Below, one piece after another: positions 38,087 through 47,428 of a stretch of DNA of 64,000 nt. The notes below the pieces were generated by a model. That model had not been told where the DNA came from. It worked only from the letters and a program-made list of their open reading frames with translations, and searched no databases. The position numbers were made by a program, and so were the translations under genes. Position 1 is the first letter of the stretch, and every line of letters begins with the position of its first letter. The DNA is from an uncultured Chlorobiaceae bacterium (lineage in GTDB: Bacteria > Bacteroidota > Chlorobiia > Chlorobiales > Chlorobiaceae), in the NCBI GenBank assembly GCA_903994635.1, contig CAJEXQ010000002.1:123018-187017 (forward strand). The letters are read 5' to 3'.

Positions 38087-38134
38087 AAAGAGCCTGCACC
38101 TTTGGTTAACCACGTTGGTGGGGCTCTTTTTTTT
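38087..38134 (+). terminator. Intrinsic terminator after the Nif11-type gene
   Basis: AAAGAGCC (38087-38094) pairs with GGCTCTTT (38122-38129), with a further CACC/GGTG pairing inside and a GGTTAACC palindrome at the tip. It ends in eight T residues. Confidence 0.85.
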
Positions 38135-38179
38135 CAGGCTGGTTTTGTTTGGGCGGCGTGGGTGTAAATTGCTTCGGTC

Positions 38180-39151
38180 TCAGGTACCCCCCTTGGTGCC
38201 AGTGATGTGGAGATTTAGATTCTCTGCCACCGCCCGAGCATTGCGTTTCAGCCGTCGAAGCCCGATGCGGAAAATAGGTGTTCCATAGAATAGCTCCCGA
38301 AATCCTGATTTGGTGAGGCTCAGTACTCTCTCCGTCGAAATGTTCACCAGCTCATCCCGCACATTGAAAGATATATGTGCGGCGATACTTGCTTGCTGAT
38401 TATAGGGGCACAGCTCCTGGCAGAGGTCGCAGCCGAACATCCATTCGCCAATCATGGCGGCTTCCTCAGTCATAAATTCCCGTTTTAGCTCTATCGTCAA
38501 GTATGAGATACACTTTGATGCGTCAATTTTTCCAGGTTCCACCAATGCTTTCGTGGGGCAACGTGTGAGGCAATCACCACAACTTCCACAGGAGTTGGGC
38601 AGAGTGAATTTTACTGAAGGTATCTCCCTGTCAACAAGTATCTCTCCGAGAAAAATGTATGACCCGGCGGAGGGTACCTTGAGGAGGGTGTTCTTTCCTG
38701 TTTTTCCAATGCCCGCCTCCTCTGCCCAGTTTTTTTCAAGGAGAGGGGAACTGTCAACTGTTATCAGTGCGGTGATTGTTCCGCCAATAATCACCGTTAT
38801 TGCGGCAAGGAGTTCTTCAAGTTTTGACTTTACAATAGTGTGGTAGTCGTCAATGAGCGCATATTTCGAAATCTTGGGGAAGCCTTTGCGACGCTCGATG
38901 GGGTAGTGATAGCTGATTGCGGTCGAAATAATCGTCCGCAAACCAGGAAGCAGCAGGGCGGGATCGGCTCGTTCTTCCATCCTTGTCTCCAGGAAATGCA
39001 TCTCGCCATTTCGGTGTTCCTGAACCATGGCTGTAGCACGCAGGATGGCAAGTGGTTGTGGTACAGGAGCTGAAAAACCAATGGCCGCAAATCCCAGTTG
39101 TGAAGCCACTTTCCGGATTTGATGGGCAAGATCGGTGGAATAGTCACTCAT
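38180..39151 (-). CDS. queG: Epoxyqueuosine reductase
   Basis: Cobalamin- and Fe-S-dependent enzyme that reduces epoxyqueuosine to queuosine in tRNA. 323 aa. The N-terminal part forms the cobalamin-binding fold, with catalytic Asp in ITVDSSPLLEKNWAEEAGIG. Two [4Fe-4S] motifs follow: CGSCGDCLTRCP (near 193) and GCDLCQELCPYNQ (near 243), with the second group's extra Cys in DASKCISY. The match to QueG is complete. With queE in the same window, this shows the organism makes queuosine itself; the need for B12 ties in with cbiA at 49.3 kb. Confidence 0.95.
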   Translation of the reverse strand: MSDYSTDLAHQIRKVASQLGFAAIGFSAPVPQPLAILRATAMVQEHRNGEMHFLETRMEERADPALLLPGLRTIISTAISYHYPIERRKGFPKISKYALIDDYHTIVKSKLEELLAAITVIIGGTITALITVDSSPLLEKNWAEEAGIGKTGKNTLLKVPSAGSYIFLGEILVDREIPSVKFTLPNSCGSCGDCLTRCPTKALVEPGKIDASKCISYLTIELKREFMTEEAAMIGEWMFGCDLCQELCPYNQQASIAAHISFNVRDELVNISTERVLSLTKSGFRELFYGTPIFRIGLRRLKRNARAVAENLNLHITGTKGGT

Positions 39152-39348
39152 GGCTCAGTTTCATGCCGATTTCTTGATGAGTTGCTTTAAGGATTCAGAG
39201 AATTTAGAAAATAGGCAGGAACTTCCATCACTCCATCACTTCGCTAAGGAAAAGTTTGCTTGCAACGGGGTTGCTCGGGCGACTTTTTATCGTTAAATAA
39301 TGAATAGTTTAGGATGATGTTTGTCTGGTTAATGCTCTTTGCTCTCTT

Positions 39349-41271
39349 ATGGAACGTCGTGAATTTATAAAAAAGCTGCTGGTACGCAGCGGTATTGGCG
39401 CCGGTGTTGCTACGGTGGGGCTTGTTGGATATTACCAGCCGAGAAAGGAGTTTTATCATCAGAATGCAGTGGGTGCGGAAGGTGCGGTGCGGCTTGAGGT
39501 ATCAAAAAAGGTTGTTGTTGTTGGGGGAGGTCTTGCGGGAATCAGCTCCTCCCTTGAGCTGGCTGGCAGGGGTTTTGATGTGACGCTTGTGGAGTCATCT
39601 GATGCCCTTGGCGGGAAGCTGACGGGTTGGGATATTGATGCGCTCGGTGAGCGATTTCCGGTGGAGCACGGCTTTCATGGTTTTTTTAACCAGTATTACA
39701 ATCTCAATGAGATTTTTGCTTCTGCTGGTATCAATCCTGATGTTTTTTCTGCCTCTCCCGGTTATCCGATTATTTTCAGGAACTCATCTCAAGAAGTATT
39801 TGGCCAGGCATCGAAGTACTTTCCCTTCAATGTGCTCTCTATTATCGGCCAATCCAGCAGGCTGGATATGGTGTCGTTTCTGAAAAACAACAAAGGGTTA
39901 TTTTCGACAGGGGAGTTGTTCCGATACGAGTACAAAAAGAGCTTCACGAAGTATGATACCATTGATTTCATGACCTATTGTCGTCAGGGAGATACATTGC
40001 CTGCCTTTGTTGATACGGTGCTACACCCTTTTGCTGATGCGACGATGAACCGGATGGAGCTGTTGTCGGCGGCAGAGGCACTTCGCTATTTTCACTTTTA
40101 CTTCATGGGCAATCCTGAGGGGCTTGCCTTCAAAATAACCAATTACGATTGTATGACTGCGCTCATCACTCCTCTTGAGAGCAGGCTGAAGCAACTTGGA
40201 GTAAAGCTCAGGAAAGGGTGTTCAGCCAGGAGTCTGAAGGTTGATGGGGGAAAGGTTATCGGGGTTGTTGTGGAGAGGCCGGAGAGAGGTCTGGCTCTCC
40301 AGTTGCATGTTGATCCAGCGGCTGTGCCGAAAGAGGGCTTTGCAGAGTTTGTTACTGATGAAGGAGTGCCGGTTTTGGTTGGAAGGAAGGGTAATGGTTT
40401 CCTTGCCTTTGACGGTCGTTGTACCCATATTGGTTGTCCGGTCATTCCCGATAATCTTACCGGTGGTTTTAACTGTCCCTGCCATGCCGGACGCTATGAT
40501 GCTTCAGGTATTCCGGTGAGCGGGCCGCCAAAGGCAGCTCTTGCGAGGCTTGTGGTGACGCAGGAAGGGAATACCCTGGTGGTGCGCCATGATGGGCCCG
40601 TCAGCGTTTATGATGGTGAGCTGCTGGCCTGCGATTATTGTGTGGTCGCCACGGATGTAAGAGGTATTCGTGGATTGGTAAAAGCTTCTCAGATGAGCCA
40701 TCCTGAGTTTGAGCTGAATGTTTCTTCGCTTGGTGAGGCGGATCCTTATGTGGTATATCGTCTCTGGATCGACCGTCCGATTGACTCGGCGGAGTTTCCA
40801 TTCTTTACGGTATCAGGTTATACTTACACCGATTCAATATCTCTCTATTCTCATTTTCAGGAGCCCTATATCTCATGGGGTAAAAAACATGGAGGGACAG
40901 TTGTTGAACTCCATGCCTACGCCATTGCGCCGAAAGATATTCTGTCTGAAGAAGAGATTAAAAAGGCGATGCTGCAAGAGTTTCATACCATTTTTCCGGA
41001 AACAGGGGATGCCAAGGTGTTGCATGAACTTTTCATGCAGCAGTCCAATTTCTCGAGGTGGGCTCCGGGCGATCATGCACATCGTCCGGGTGTAGAAACC
41101 CCCTTTTCAAATCTTTTTCTGGCTGGCGACTGGGTAAAGGTTGATGCGCCTCTCTTTTTGATGGAGGCCGCTGCCTTTACCGGGCGCCTGGCGGCAAATG
41201 CCATCTTCCGCCAGGAGTCGCTTAAATCAACACCACTCCCTATTGTGCCAATGAAGGGTTTGTTCGCTTGA
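39349..41271 (+). CDS. crtU: Carotene desaturase/methyltransferase CrtU-type, with inserted Rieske domain
   Basis: 640 aa FAD enzyme. A twin-arginine-like ERREFIKKLL lies at the N-terminus, then the Rossmann GxGxxG in VVVVGGGLAGISSSLELA (near 57-70). A Rieske [2Fe-2S] domain is inserted at about 325-410: Cys358-x-His360 and Cys376-x-x-His379. The FAD-closing motif NLFLAGDWV is near 592. Green sulfur bacterial CrtU, which makes the aromatic end groups of isorenieratene and chlorobactene, is known to carry such a Rieske insert; I assign CrtU on that memory and the length. A related amine-oxidase-family desaturase is the alternative. The last 32 bases overlap the convergent hydrolase gene. Confidence 0.75.
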   Translation: MERREFIKKLLVRSGIGAGVATVGLVGYYQPRKEFYHQNAVGAEGAVRLEVSKKVVVVGGGLAGISSSLELAGRGFDVTLVESSDALGGKLTGWDIDALGERFPVEHGFHGFFNQYYNLNEIFASAGINPDVFSASPGYPIIFRNSSQEVFGQASKYFPFNVLSIIGQSSRLDMVSFLKNNKGLFSTGELFRYEYKKSFTKYDTIDFMTYCRQGDTLPAFVDTVLHPFADATMNRMELLSAAEALRYFHFYFMGNPEGLAFKITNYDCMTALITPLESRLKQLGVKLRKGCSARSLKVDGGKVIGVVVERPERGLALQLHVDPAAVPKEGFAEFVTDEGVPVLVGRKGNGFLAFDGRCTHIGCPVIPDNLTGGFNCPCHAGRYDASGIPVSGPPKAALARLVVTQEGNTLVVRHDGPVSVYDGELLACDYCVVATDVRGIRGLVKASQMSHPEFELNVSSLGEADPYVVYRLWIDRPIDSAEFPFFTVSGYTYTDSISLYSHFQEPYISWGKKHGGTVVELHAYAIAPKDILSEEEIKKAMLQEFHTIFPETGDAKVLHELFMQQSNFSRWAPGDHAHRPGVETPFSNLFLAGDWVKVDAPLFLMEAAAFTGRLAANAIFRQESLKSTPLPIVPMKGLFA

Positions 41272-42409
41272 TTTGCAAGCCAAGGCATTGTATAACCGTG
41301 TTATGGAGCAGAGGGCGGAGTGTGCGGATTTTGATGTTGTCTGACGTCGGGTAGACCCTGTTGCTGAGCAGAATAACCGCAACTTCTTTTTCAGGGTCAA
41401 TCCAAAGGCTTGTTCCTGTATAGCCGAGATGACCGTAGGAAGAGTTTGAAAAATAGTCACCCGTCGAGGAGTGCCCATTTGGCGAGTGTAAATCCCAACC
41501 CAATGCTCTCGGATAGTCACCTCTTGAGAGAAATGTTTTAAGTGTCGCATTACTGAAATAGGTGCGGCCATCCAAATTTCCTCCGTTCATAAGCATTGCT
41601 GTCATGCGGAGAAGATCGCCTGTTGTTGAGTACAGTCCGGCATGTCCGGCAACTCCACCCAGAAGAGCAGCATTCTGGTCGTTGACCAGCGGACGCTGGG
41701 TTCGGAATGGCCAGAGGGTGTCTTTTTCCACTGGAGCGATTCGCCATAACAGCGATGGTGGTGGCGTGAACATGGTCGAACTCATTCTGAGCGGTATGCC
41801 ATAGCGCACCTGAAAGTTTGATGCAAGTGATTTGCCTGTGATGGTTTCAACGATTCTCCCAAGGATCATGAATCCGAGATCGCTGTAGAGGGTGGTTTGT
41901 CCTGGTGCTGAGAGCAGGGTATCAGCGGCAATAGCGCTGAAGAGCTCTTTGGGTGTTGCGCAGCTCTTTGCATAAAAAGAGTGGGCTCTCAACCCTGATG
42001 TGTGGCGCAGGAGATGCCCAATAGTAACTTTACTTTTGCCGTTTTTGGCAAAATCCGGCAGGTACCTTGATACGGGAGCCTGAAGGGAGAGAGAATCCCT
42101 TTCGACAAGCTGCATGATAATGCTGGTAGTGGCCAGAGCCTTGGTCAGGGATGCAAGATCAAATATGGTTGTTGTATCCGCAGGGGCGCTTTTAGGGCTG
42201 TATGTCATCCTGCCGAATGCCTTGTGAAACACAACCTTCCCCCTGTAGAGAACGGCCACGCTTGCTTCAGGAAAGACTGAGTCGTTTACCGCGTTCTTGA
42301 CAAGAGCTTCAAGTGGTCTGAAATTGTACGCAAGCGCCGTTGCTGGAAACGCCGTACTCAACCCTGCAAGGAGTAAGAGTGAGGCTATAACGAAGCGAAG
42401 CGATTGCAT
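41240..42409 (-). CDS. Exported serine hydrolase of the class C beta-lactamase fold
   Basis: 389 aa with a signal peptide ending near TAFPATALA (about residue 27). The SxxK motif is SLTK (in FDLASLTKALATTS, near 91), followed by a YSD motif (YSDLGFMILG, near 180) in the YxN position and HLGYTGTSLWID near 330, where the HxG triad is expected. Members include beta-lactamases, DD-peptidases and esterases; the substrate cannot be told. It is the last gene of the minus-strand run that starts at 45766 and overlaps the crtU end by 32 bases. Confidence 0.9.
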   Translation of the reverse strand: MQSLRFVIASLLLLAGLSTAFPATALAYNFRPLEALVKNAVNDSVFPEASVAVLYRGKVVFHKAFGRMTYSPKSAPADTTTIFDLASLTKALATTSIIMQLVERDSLSLQAPVSRYLPDFAKNGKSKVTIGHLLRHTSGLRAHSFYAKSCATPKELFSAIAADTLLSAPGQTTLYSDLGFMILGRIVETITGKSLASNFQVRYGIPLRMSSTMFTPPPSLLWRIAPVEKDTLWPFRTQRPLVNDQNAALLGGVAGHAGLYSTTGDLLRMTAMLMNGGNLDGRTYFSNATLKTFLSRGDYPRALGWDLHSPNGHSSTGDYFSNSSYGHLGYTGTSLWIDPEKEVAVILLSNRVYPTSDNIKIRTLRPLLHNTVIQCLGLQIKRTNPSLAQ

Positions 42410-42424
42410 GATGATGTCCGACGT

Positions 42425-43303
42425 TCAGAAGAGCGAAAATTTGACATATCGTTTTGGATGCGATTTAAGGTCGACGAGCAGAGAATCGAGTGAAGAGAGC
42501 GTTTGTGTCAGGTTGTTATAAAGGGCAGGATTGGAGGAAAGCTGCCCCAGAGTACCCTTTTCATTGTTAAGTTTGGTCATCAGCGACTCGGTTTTCAGTG
42601 CAGTCTGGTTAAGCCGTTCAATGGTCTCTGCGGTATTTGTTGCCATTGACTTGTCGTTGAGGAGCTTCGGAAGGAGCCCCTCTCCATAGGATGCTTTTTT
42701 AGACAGCGTTGAGAGCTCGGCGGAGGTGGTTTTCAGGCTGCTGACCGTTTCGGCAAGCTCTTTGCCCATTTTCTCATCAGTGAGAAGTTTGCCTGCCATA
42801 CCCTTGCCGTTGTTCAGATGATCAAGCAGTTCATTGATTTTTTCGAAGGTTTTGTTTGCACTGCCAGTGAGATTGGCCATGCCACTTTCTGTTTCAAGGG
42901 CAATAAAATCACCCTCTTTTACAATAGCTCCCTTGCCTGTTGTGATATCGACGTATTTGTCGCCCAGTATGCCAAGAGATTTAATGGTAGCTTTTGCATC
43001 CCTGGTAACAAGAACGGCGTACTCTTCTTTCAGTTTGAGTTCAGTGACAACAAAGAGTGAGTCGTGGCTGGTGACAAAGTTCATCTTTGAAACAGTGCCT
43101 ATTTTTTTACCGGAGACAGAGACAAAGTTGTTCTCTGCAAGGCCCTGGACATCTCTTGAAAGTATTTTGACGGTTCGCACGCCTGAAAAGAGGTTTGTGT
43201 TTTTTCCGATGGCCAGCCCAAGCCAGGCGGCAAAACCGATGCCTAACACAAAAAATATTCCAGTTTTCAGATCGCTCCACTTCAAAGCGTTCGGGTTTTT
43301 CAT
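42425..43303 (-). CDS. mlaD: MlaD-like MCE domain protein
   Basis: 292 aa. One N-terminal membrane anchor (about 13-33) is followed by a single MCE domain (about 40-125: TVKILSRDVQGLAENNFVSV and LGILGDKYVDITTG). A long helical tail (about 140-290) with repeated Leu and Ser/Thr heptads follows, as in MCE proteins that build a bridge or ring in the periplasm. It should bind phospholipid or another lipid for the ABC system encoded just upstream by mlaF and mlaE. The spacing to mlaF is 24 bases. Confidence 0.92.
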   Translation of the reverse strand: MKNPNALKWSDLKTGIFFVLGIGFAAWLGLAIGKNTNLFSGVRTVKILSRDVQGLAENNFVSVSGKKIGTVSKMNFVTSHDSLFVVTELKLKEEYAVLVTRDAKATIKSLGILGDKYVDITTGKGAIVKEGDFIALETESGMANLTGSANKTFEKINELLDHLNNGKGMAGKLLTDEKMGKELAETVSSLKTTSAELSTLSKKASYGEGLLPKLLNDKSMATNTAETIERLNQTALKTESLMTKLNNEKGTLGQLSSNPALYNNLTQTLSSLDSLLVDLKSHPKRYVKFSLF

Positions 43304-43327
43304 ACAGATGAAAGTCTTGGGTGATGG

Positions 43328-44062
43328 TTATATTTCAAGAATTTTGTCAGAAAGAATTGAACGAATAAAGGGATGTGCTGCGTTATGCAGTTTTTCAGTC
43401 ACATCATCAAAAATGATTTCTCCCTGGTAGAGCACGGCAACGGAGTCGGCTACATTGAAGACATCATCAATAATATGGGTAACGATCACCGCCCCAAGGT
43501 TGTTGTTATGGCGAAGCGAGCTGATAAGAGAGAGAATTTTTTTTGAGCTGACAGGGTCAAGTCCTGCGGTGGGTTCATCGAAGAGGATCATGTGTGGCTT
43601 GAAAATCATTGCTCTTCCTATGGCAACTCTTCGGCGCATCCCCCCGCTCAGACTCTCGGGGAGCTGATCTTCATACCCTTCAAGTCCTGCAAACTGAATC
43701 TGTTCGGCAACTCTTCTGCTAATCTCACTCTCCGGTAGTTTCATGTTTTCACGAAGAAAGAAGCCAAGATTTTGACTGATGGTCATTGAATCGAAAAGTG
43801 CATTTCCCTGGAAGACCATACCCATTTTCCGACGGATGGCATAAAGGCTTGTTTCCGTCATGCCCGTAATGTCTGTTCCGTCAATCAGCACCTGTCCGCT
43901 GTTCGGCTTTATGAGTCCAAGCATCAGCTTGAGAATAGTGCTTTTTCCGACACCGCTTGGTCCGAGGATTGCCTTGATGGTGTTATCCTTGATGGTCAGG
44001 GAGATATTTTTGAGGATCTGCCGGTCGCCATATTTCAGATCGACATTTCGTAATTCAATCAT
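43328..44062 (-). CDS. mlaF: ABC transporter ATPase of the Mla type
   Basis: 244 aa. ATG 44062 gives the standard MIELRNVDLKYGDRQILKNI; in-frame codons further upstream would run into mlaE. Walker A GPSGVGKST (near 36), signature LSGGMRRRVAIGRAM (near 136), Walker B HMILFDEPTAGLD (near 156) and the switch His in VIVTHIIDD (near 195) are all intact. It energises the MlaE permease encoded four bases upstream. Confidence 0.94.
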   Translation of the reverse strand: MIELRNVDLKYGDRQILKNISLTIKDNTIKAILGPSGVGKSTILKLMLGLIKPNSGQVLIDGTDITGMTETSLYAIRRKMGMVFQGNALFDSMTISQNLGFFLRENMKLPESEISRRVAEQIQFAGLEGYEDQLPESLSGGMRRRVAIGRAMIFKPHMILFDEPTAGLDPVSSKKILSLISSLRHNNNLGAVIVTHIIDDVFNVADSVAVLYQGEIIFDDVTEKLHNAAHPFIRSILSDKILEI

Positions 44063-44066
44063 TCGC

Positions 44067-44909
44067 TTACATGTTTTCCAGTACAAGCTTTGAAACGTAA
44101 AAATTGGCAATCAGCACCAGCCCTGACGATACAACAATGCCTTTAATGGTTGATCGGCCTACACCGGCAGTTCCTCCCCTTGCTGCAAAGCCGTTGAAGC
44201 TGCTGACAAGTGTAATAATGATGGCAAATACTGGCGCTTTGAGAAAGCCGACGACAAAGTCCTTGGGTGCAAGTCGGGGGTAGACAGAGTTCCAGAAAAT
44301 TCCTGGGTCAAGCCGGTGGTAGTGCTCGGCCATATATGCTGCGCTGTGAAGCCCGGCATAGTCTGAGAGGGCAGTCAAGGGCAGGAACATGATGAGAGCG
44401 GCAACAAGCCGGGGCATCACAAGTTTTGCAACAGGGTCGGTGCCGAAGGCACGAAGGGCATCGATCTGTTCTGATATCTGCATGGCACCAAGTTCAGCTC
44501 CATTTCGCGACCCAAACCTGGCGGAGAGCATGAGGCCCATAAGCAGTGGCCCGAGTTCGCGGATTACCGAAAGCGCCGTTGACCGGCCAAGCATCGTTTT
44601 AGCTCCAAAATCTTCAAGCAGGTTCCCTACTTCAATGGCAAGGAGCGCTCCAATGGAAATGGAGCTGACCAGAACAATGGGGATAGAGTCGGTACCGCAT
44701 ATCGTTGCCTGATCAAGAACATCCCGCCAATACCGGATCATTTTTGGAAAAGAGAGAAATGCTCTGGCTGAAAAGAGAAAAAACTCCTGCATGGTGAAGA
44801 AAAAAGCTTTCAGTTGCAGAACAAGCTTTTTTCCCAGAATCCGTATGACGGATAATGGCACAAACTCAGTTTGAAGAGCTGTTCCTGACATGTCTGGTTG
44901 TGTTTTCAT
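44067..44909 (-). CDS. mlaE: MlaE family permease
   Basis: 280 aa. ATG 44909 overlaps the PHP gene stop as ATGA, which decides the start over an in-frame ATG 12 codons earlier. Five or six membrane segments; the family-specific core is SVIRELGPLLMGLMLSARFG and then GAELGAMQISEQIDALRAFG, with DPVAKLVMPRLVA following. It pairs with MlaF and MlaD to move lipid between the membranes of this Gram-negative envelope. mlaB and mlaC equivalents are not seen here. Confidence 0.93.
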   Translation of the reverse strand: MKTQPDMSGTALQTEFVPLSVIRILGKKLVLQLKAFFFTMQEFFLFSARAFLSFPKMIRYWRDVLDQATICGTDSIPIVLVSSISIGALLAIEVGNLLEDFGAKTMLGRSTALSVIRELGPLLMGLMLSARFGSRNGAELGAMQISEQIDALRAFGTDPVAKLVMPRLVAALIMFLPLTALSDYAGLHSAAYMAEHYHRLDPGIFWNSVYPRLAPKDFVVGFLKAPVFAIIITLVSSFNGFAARGGTAGVGRSTIKGIVVSSGLVLIANFYVSKLVLENM

Positions 44910-45766
44910 GCGTGCAAAAGTCGGCTTTTCATTTTTGTCACCCATTCGTAAGGGATGGTCACCTTCCCGAAGACATCGTCATCCCTTTCTCTCATTCCGT
45001 GATAGTCGGAACCTCCCGAAAAGAGCAGGAAGTACTCGTTTGCAATTTCGCGGTAGTAGTTCTGCCTATAGGTGTCGTGAGCAGGATGAACAACTTCAAT
45101 CCCGTCAAGGCCAAAAGTGATCAACTGTTTAAGTGTCTCATCGGGAACATTGTGGGCTGGATGCGCAAGAAACGAGAGCCCCGAAGCCTTGCTGATGAGG
45201 CTTATAACATCTGCTGGATGGGTCTCTATGCTTTTCACGTAAGCCGGGCTGTGTGCACCGAGGTACTTGCTGAATGCTTCGCTGAAGCTTTTTACATAGC
45301 CTACGTCCTGAAGCACGGCCGCAATATGAGGTCGTCCCACACTTCCATTTTGAGCTTTAACGATGATTTGCTCAATACCGATCTTCACACCCATTTTGGC
45401 AAGTTTACCCACCATCCGCTCAGCTCTTTCGGTGCGCAGGTGACGACAGTGATCCAGATACCCTTTCAGCTCGGAATGCTGATAATCAAAAAAATAACCA
45501 AGGACATGGATATCATAGCCCTTGTAGGTCGAACTCATCTCTACACCAGGAATAAGCTCAATACCTTTCTCCAAGGCTAATGGCTTTGCTTTGTCAATAC
45601 CTAAAACAGAATCATGATCAGTAATGCTGATGGCCTTTAATCCGACAAGTGATGCTTTATGAACAATTTCCGTCGGTGTAAAGATTCCATCCGAACATTT
45701 CGTGTGTATGTGTAAGTCTGCTTTTTCAAGGCCATTATACCCTACGCTTGTCAAGCTGTATGGCAC
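44906..45766 (-). CDS. PHP-domain phosphoesterase
   Basis: 286 aa. Metal-binding motifs of the PHP fold are present: ADLHIHTKCSDG (near 17), SITDHDSVLG (near 48), GVEMSS (near 74), FLAHPAH (near 198) and SDYHG (near 258). Similar stand-alone proteins (TrpH/RNase AM type) cleave 3',5'-nucleotides or trim RNA ends, so that activity is likely. It overlaps mlaE by 4 bases and heads the run PHP, mlaE, mlaF, mlaD and serine hydrolase, though no functional link to lipid transport is evident. Confidence 0.9.
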   Translation of the reverse strand: MPYSLTSVGYNGLEKADLHIHTKCSDGIFTPTEIVHKASLVGLKAISITDHDSVLGIDKAKPLALEKGIELIPGVEMSSTYKGYDIHVLGYFFDYQHSELKGYLDHCRHLRTERAERMVGKLAKMGVKIGIEQIIVKAQNGSVGRPHIAAVLQDVGYVKSFSEAFSKYLGAHSPAYVKSIETHPADVISLISKASGLSFLAHPAHNVPDETLKQLITFGLDGIEVVHPAHDTYRQNYYREIANEYFLLFSGGSDYHGMRERDDDVFGKVTIPYEWVTKMKSRLLHA

Positions 45767-45849
45767 GGCTGAATAATTATTAGTTAATATAGTTACTTCG
45801 TATATAAGAAATTTTTTCCGTCTCTTCCTCAGAAAACGGAATTATTTGA

Positions 45850-46698
45850 TTATGGTTGCAGCACTCCCGTGACTACAAGGTAAAGAACGGCCACGCCAGC
45901 TACCAGCCTGTAGGCGATAAAGATGGTTGTGGAGTGCTCTTTGAGGTAGTTGAGAAGGAAGGCGATAGAGGCGTAACCGACAATACCCGCAGCACAGGTT
46001 GCTACCACAATATTGGTTGCGCTGTCAGAAGAGGCTGTTATGCTACCCCAGGTTTTGTAGAGCTGCAGGATTGCAGCCGCAAATACCGAAGGGAGTGAGA
46101 GCAGGAATGAAAAACGGGCAGCCGCTTCACGGGAAAGATTCAGAAAAAGACCGCCGGTTATTGTTACCCCCGAGCGCGACGAGCCCGGTATGAGAGCGAT
46201 GCTTTGAGCCAGACCGATCAGCAAAGCCTCTTTCCACCCAATATCTTTCATTGATTTCAGCGACAACCCCTTTTGAAGCCTGTTTTTTATCTTTCCTTCA
46301 GCAAGAGAGAGAATGAGGGCAAGGCAGATAAGTGCACCGCTTACCCAGTAGAGGGAGCGGAGGCTGGTTTCAATCTCTGTTTTAAAAAGAAGACCGAACA
46401 CTACGATCGGGAGGGTGCCAGCAGCGATCATCCACCCCATTTTCGATTCAGCGCTGCCGAGTGGTTTGCGTTTGACCATTCCCTCAATAACGGCTCTGCT
46501 AATGGCAACAATATCCCTTCTGAAATAGAACAGCACCGCGACAAGAGTACCGATCTGTACGATGGCGGTAAACGGGGCTCCTGGGTCATCCCATCCCGCA
46601 AGGGCAGGAATGATTCTGAGATGCGCGGAGCTGCTGATGGGGAGAAATTCTGTCAGTCCCTGGACTATTCCGAGGAGAGCCGCCTCAATGAGTGTCAT
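45850..46698 (-). CDS. uppP: Undecaprenyl-diphosphatase
   Basis: 282 aa integral membrane enzyme that recycles undecaprenyl pyrophosphate for cell-wall synthesis (BacA). The two signature regions are intact: GLTEFLPISSSAHL (near 15-28) with catalytic Glu, and LIPGSSRSGVTITGGLF (near 165-180) with catalytic Arg. Eight hydrophobic segments are spaced as usual. Its ATG overlaps the rdgB stop by 4 bases, making it the last gene of pdxJ-rdgB-uppP. Confidence 0.95.
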   Translation of the reverse strand: MTLIEAALLGIVQGLTEFLPISSSAHLRIIPALAGWDDPGAPFTAIVQIGTLVAVLFYFRRDIVAISRAVIEGMVKRKPLGSAESKMGWMIAAGTLPIVVFGLLFKTEIETSLRSLYWVSGALICLALILSLAEGKIKNRLQKGLSLKSMKDIGWKEALLIGLAQSIALIPGSSRSGVTITGGLFLNLSREAAARFSFLLSLPSVFAAAILQLYKTWGSITASSDSATNIVVATCAAGIVGYASIAFLLNYLKEHSTTIFIAYRLVAGVAVLYLVVTGVLQP

Positions 46699-47399
46699 TG
46701 ATATGCATTGGTGTCGGTTAGGGGAATGTTGTTGTGCTCAAGAGTCTCCTTGAGGGCGACAACAGCTTTTTGAATGGCAAGAGAGCGATGGCTAAGGCTG
46801 TTTTTTTCTGCAGTGCTCATTTCAGAGTATGTTTTTCCGATGGAATCGACCATGAAGACAGGATCATACCCAAATCCGGCATCTCCTTTTGGTTCAAAAG
46901 TTATCATGCCTTCAACAATTCCGTAGGTCGTCAGTTCAAATTGGAGATTTCCTTGCGCAGAAGGGAGTGAGCCTTTCAGAGCAATAACGGTTCTGAAGCG
47001 GGCGGCTCTGTTTGTGATGCCATTCATGCAGTGAAGCAGATGATCGACATTATCTTTATAGGTTGGCGATTCTCCATCGGGCATCGGGGCATATCGTGCT
47101 GAATAGACTCCCGGCGCACCCTCCAGGCTTTCAACTTCCAGCCCGGTATCGTCTGCCAGCGCAATCATGAAGGGGAACCGCTCAGAAAGAAGGGCGAAAA
47201 TAGCCCTTGCCTTGATAAGAGCATTTCCCTCCAGCGTCACTTCGCTCTCCTCAATTTCAACCTCAACGCCAAGCTCATGGAGTGCAGAGACCCTGAAGAG
47301 GGGTGATATGTTCTCAAGCAGCGGACGAAGTTCCCTCACCTTGTCCCGATTGCCGGTGGCAAGAATAACGGTAATTTCGTTATTGGCAGTTTCAGTCAT
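46695..47399 (-). CDS. rdgB: Non-canonical purine NTP pyrophosphatase (RdgB/HAM1)
   Basis: Hydrolyses dITP, XTP and similar damaged nucleotides to monophosphates. ATG 47399 is used, giving about 234 aa; a TTG at 47432 overlaps the pdxJ stop and is possible. Motifs: VILATGNRDKVREL at the N-terminus, ALADDTGLEVESLEGAPGVYSARYA (residues about 75-100) around the catalytic Asp pair, and the C-terminal GFGYDPVF with SHRSLAI. All are intact. Confidence 0.95.
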   Translation of the reverse strand: MTETANNEITVILATGNRDKVRELRPLLENISPLFRVSALHELGVEVEIEESEVTLEGNALIKARAIFALLSERFPFMIALADDTGLEVESLEGAPGVYSARYAPMPDGESPTYKDNVDHLLHCMNGITNRAARFRTVIALKGSLPSAQGNLQFELTTYGIVEGMITFEPKGDAGFGYDPVFMVDSIGKTYSEMSTAEKNSLSHRSLAIQKAVVALKETLEHNNIPLTDTNAYQ

Positions 47400-47428
47400 A
47401 AGCACTCCATAGTAATTGATTCCGTAAT

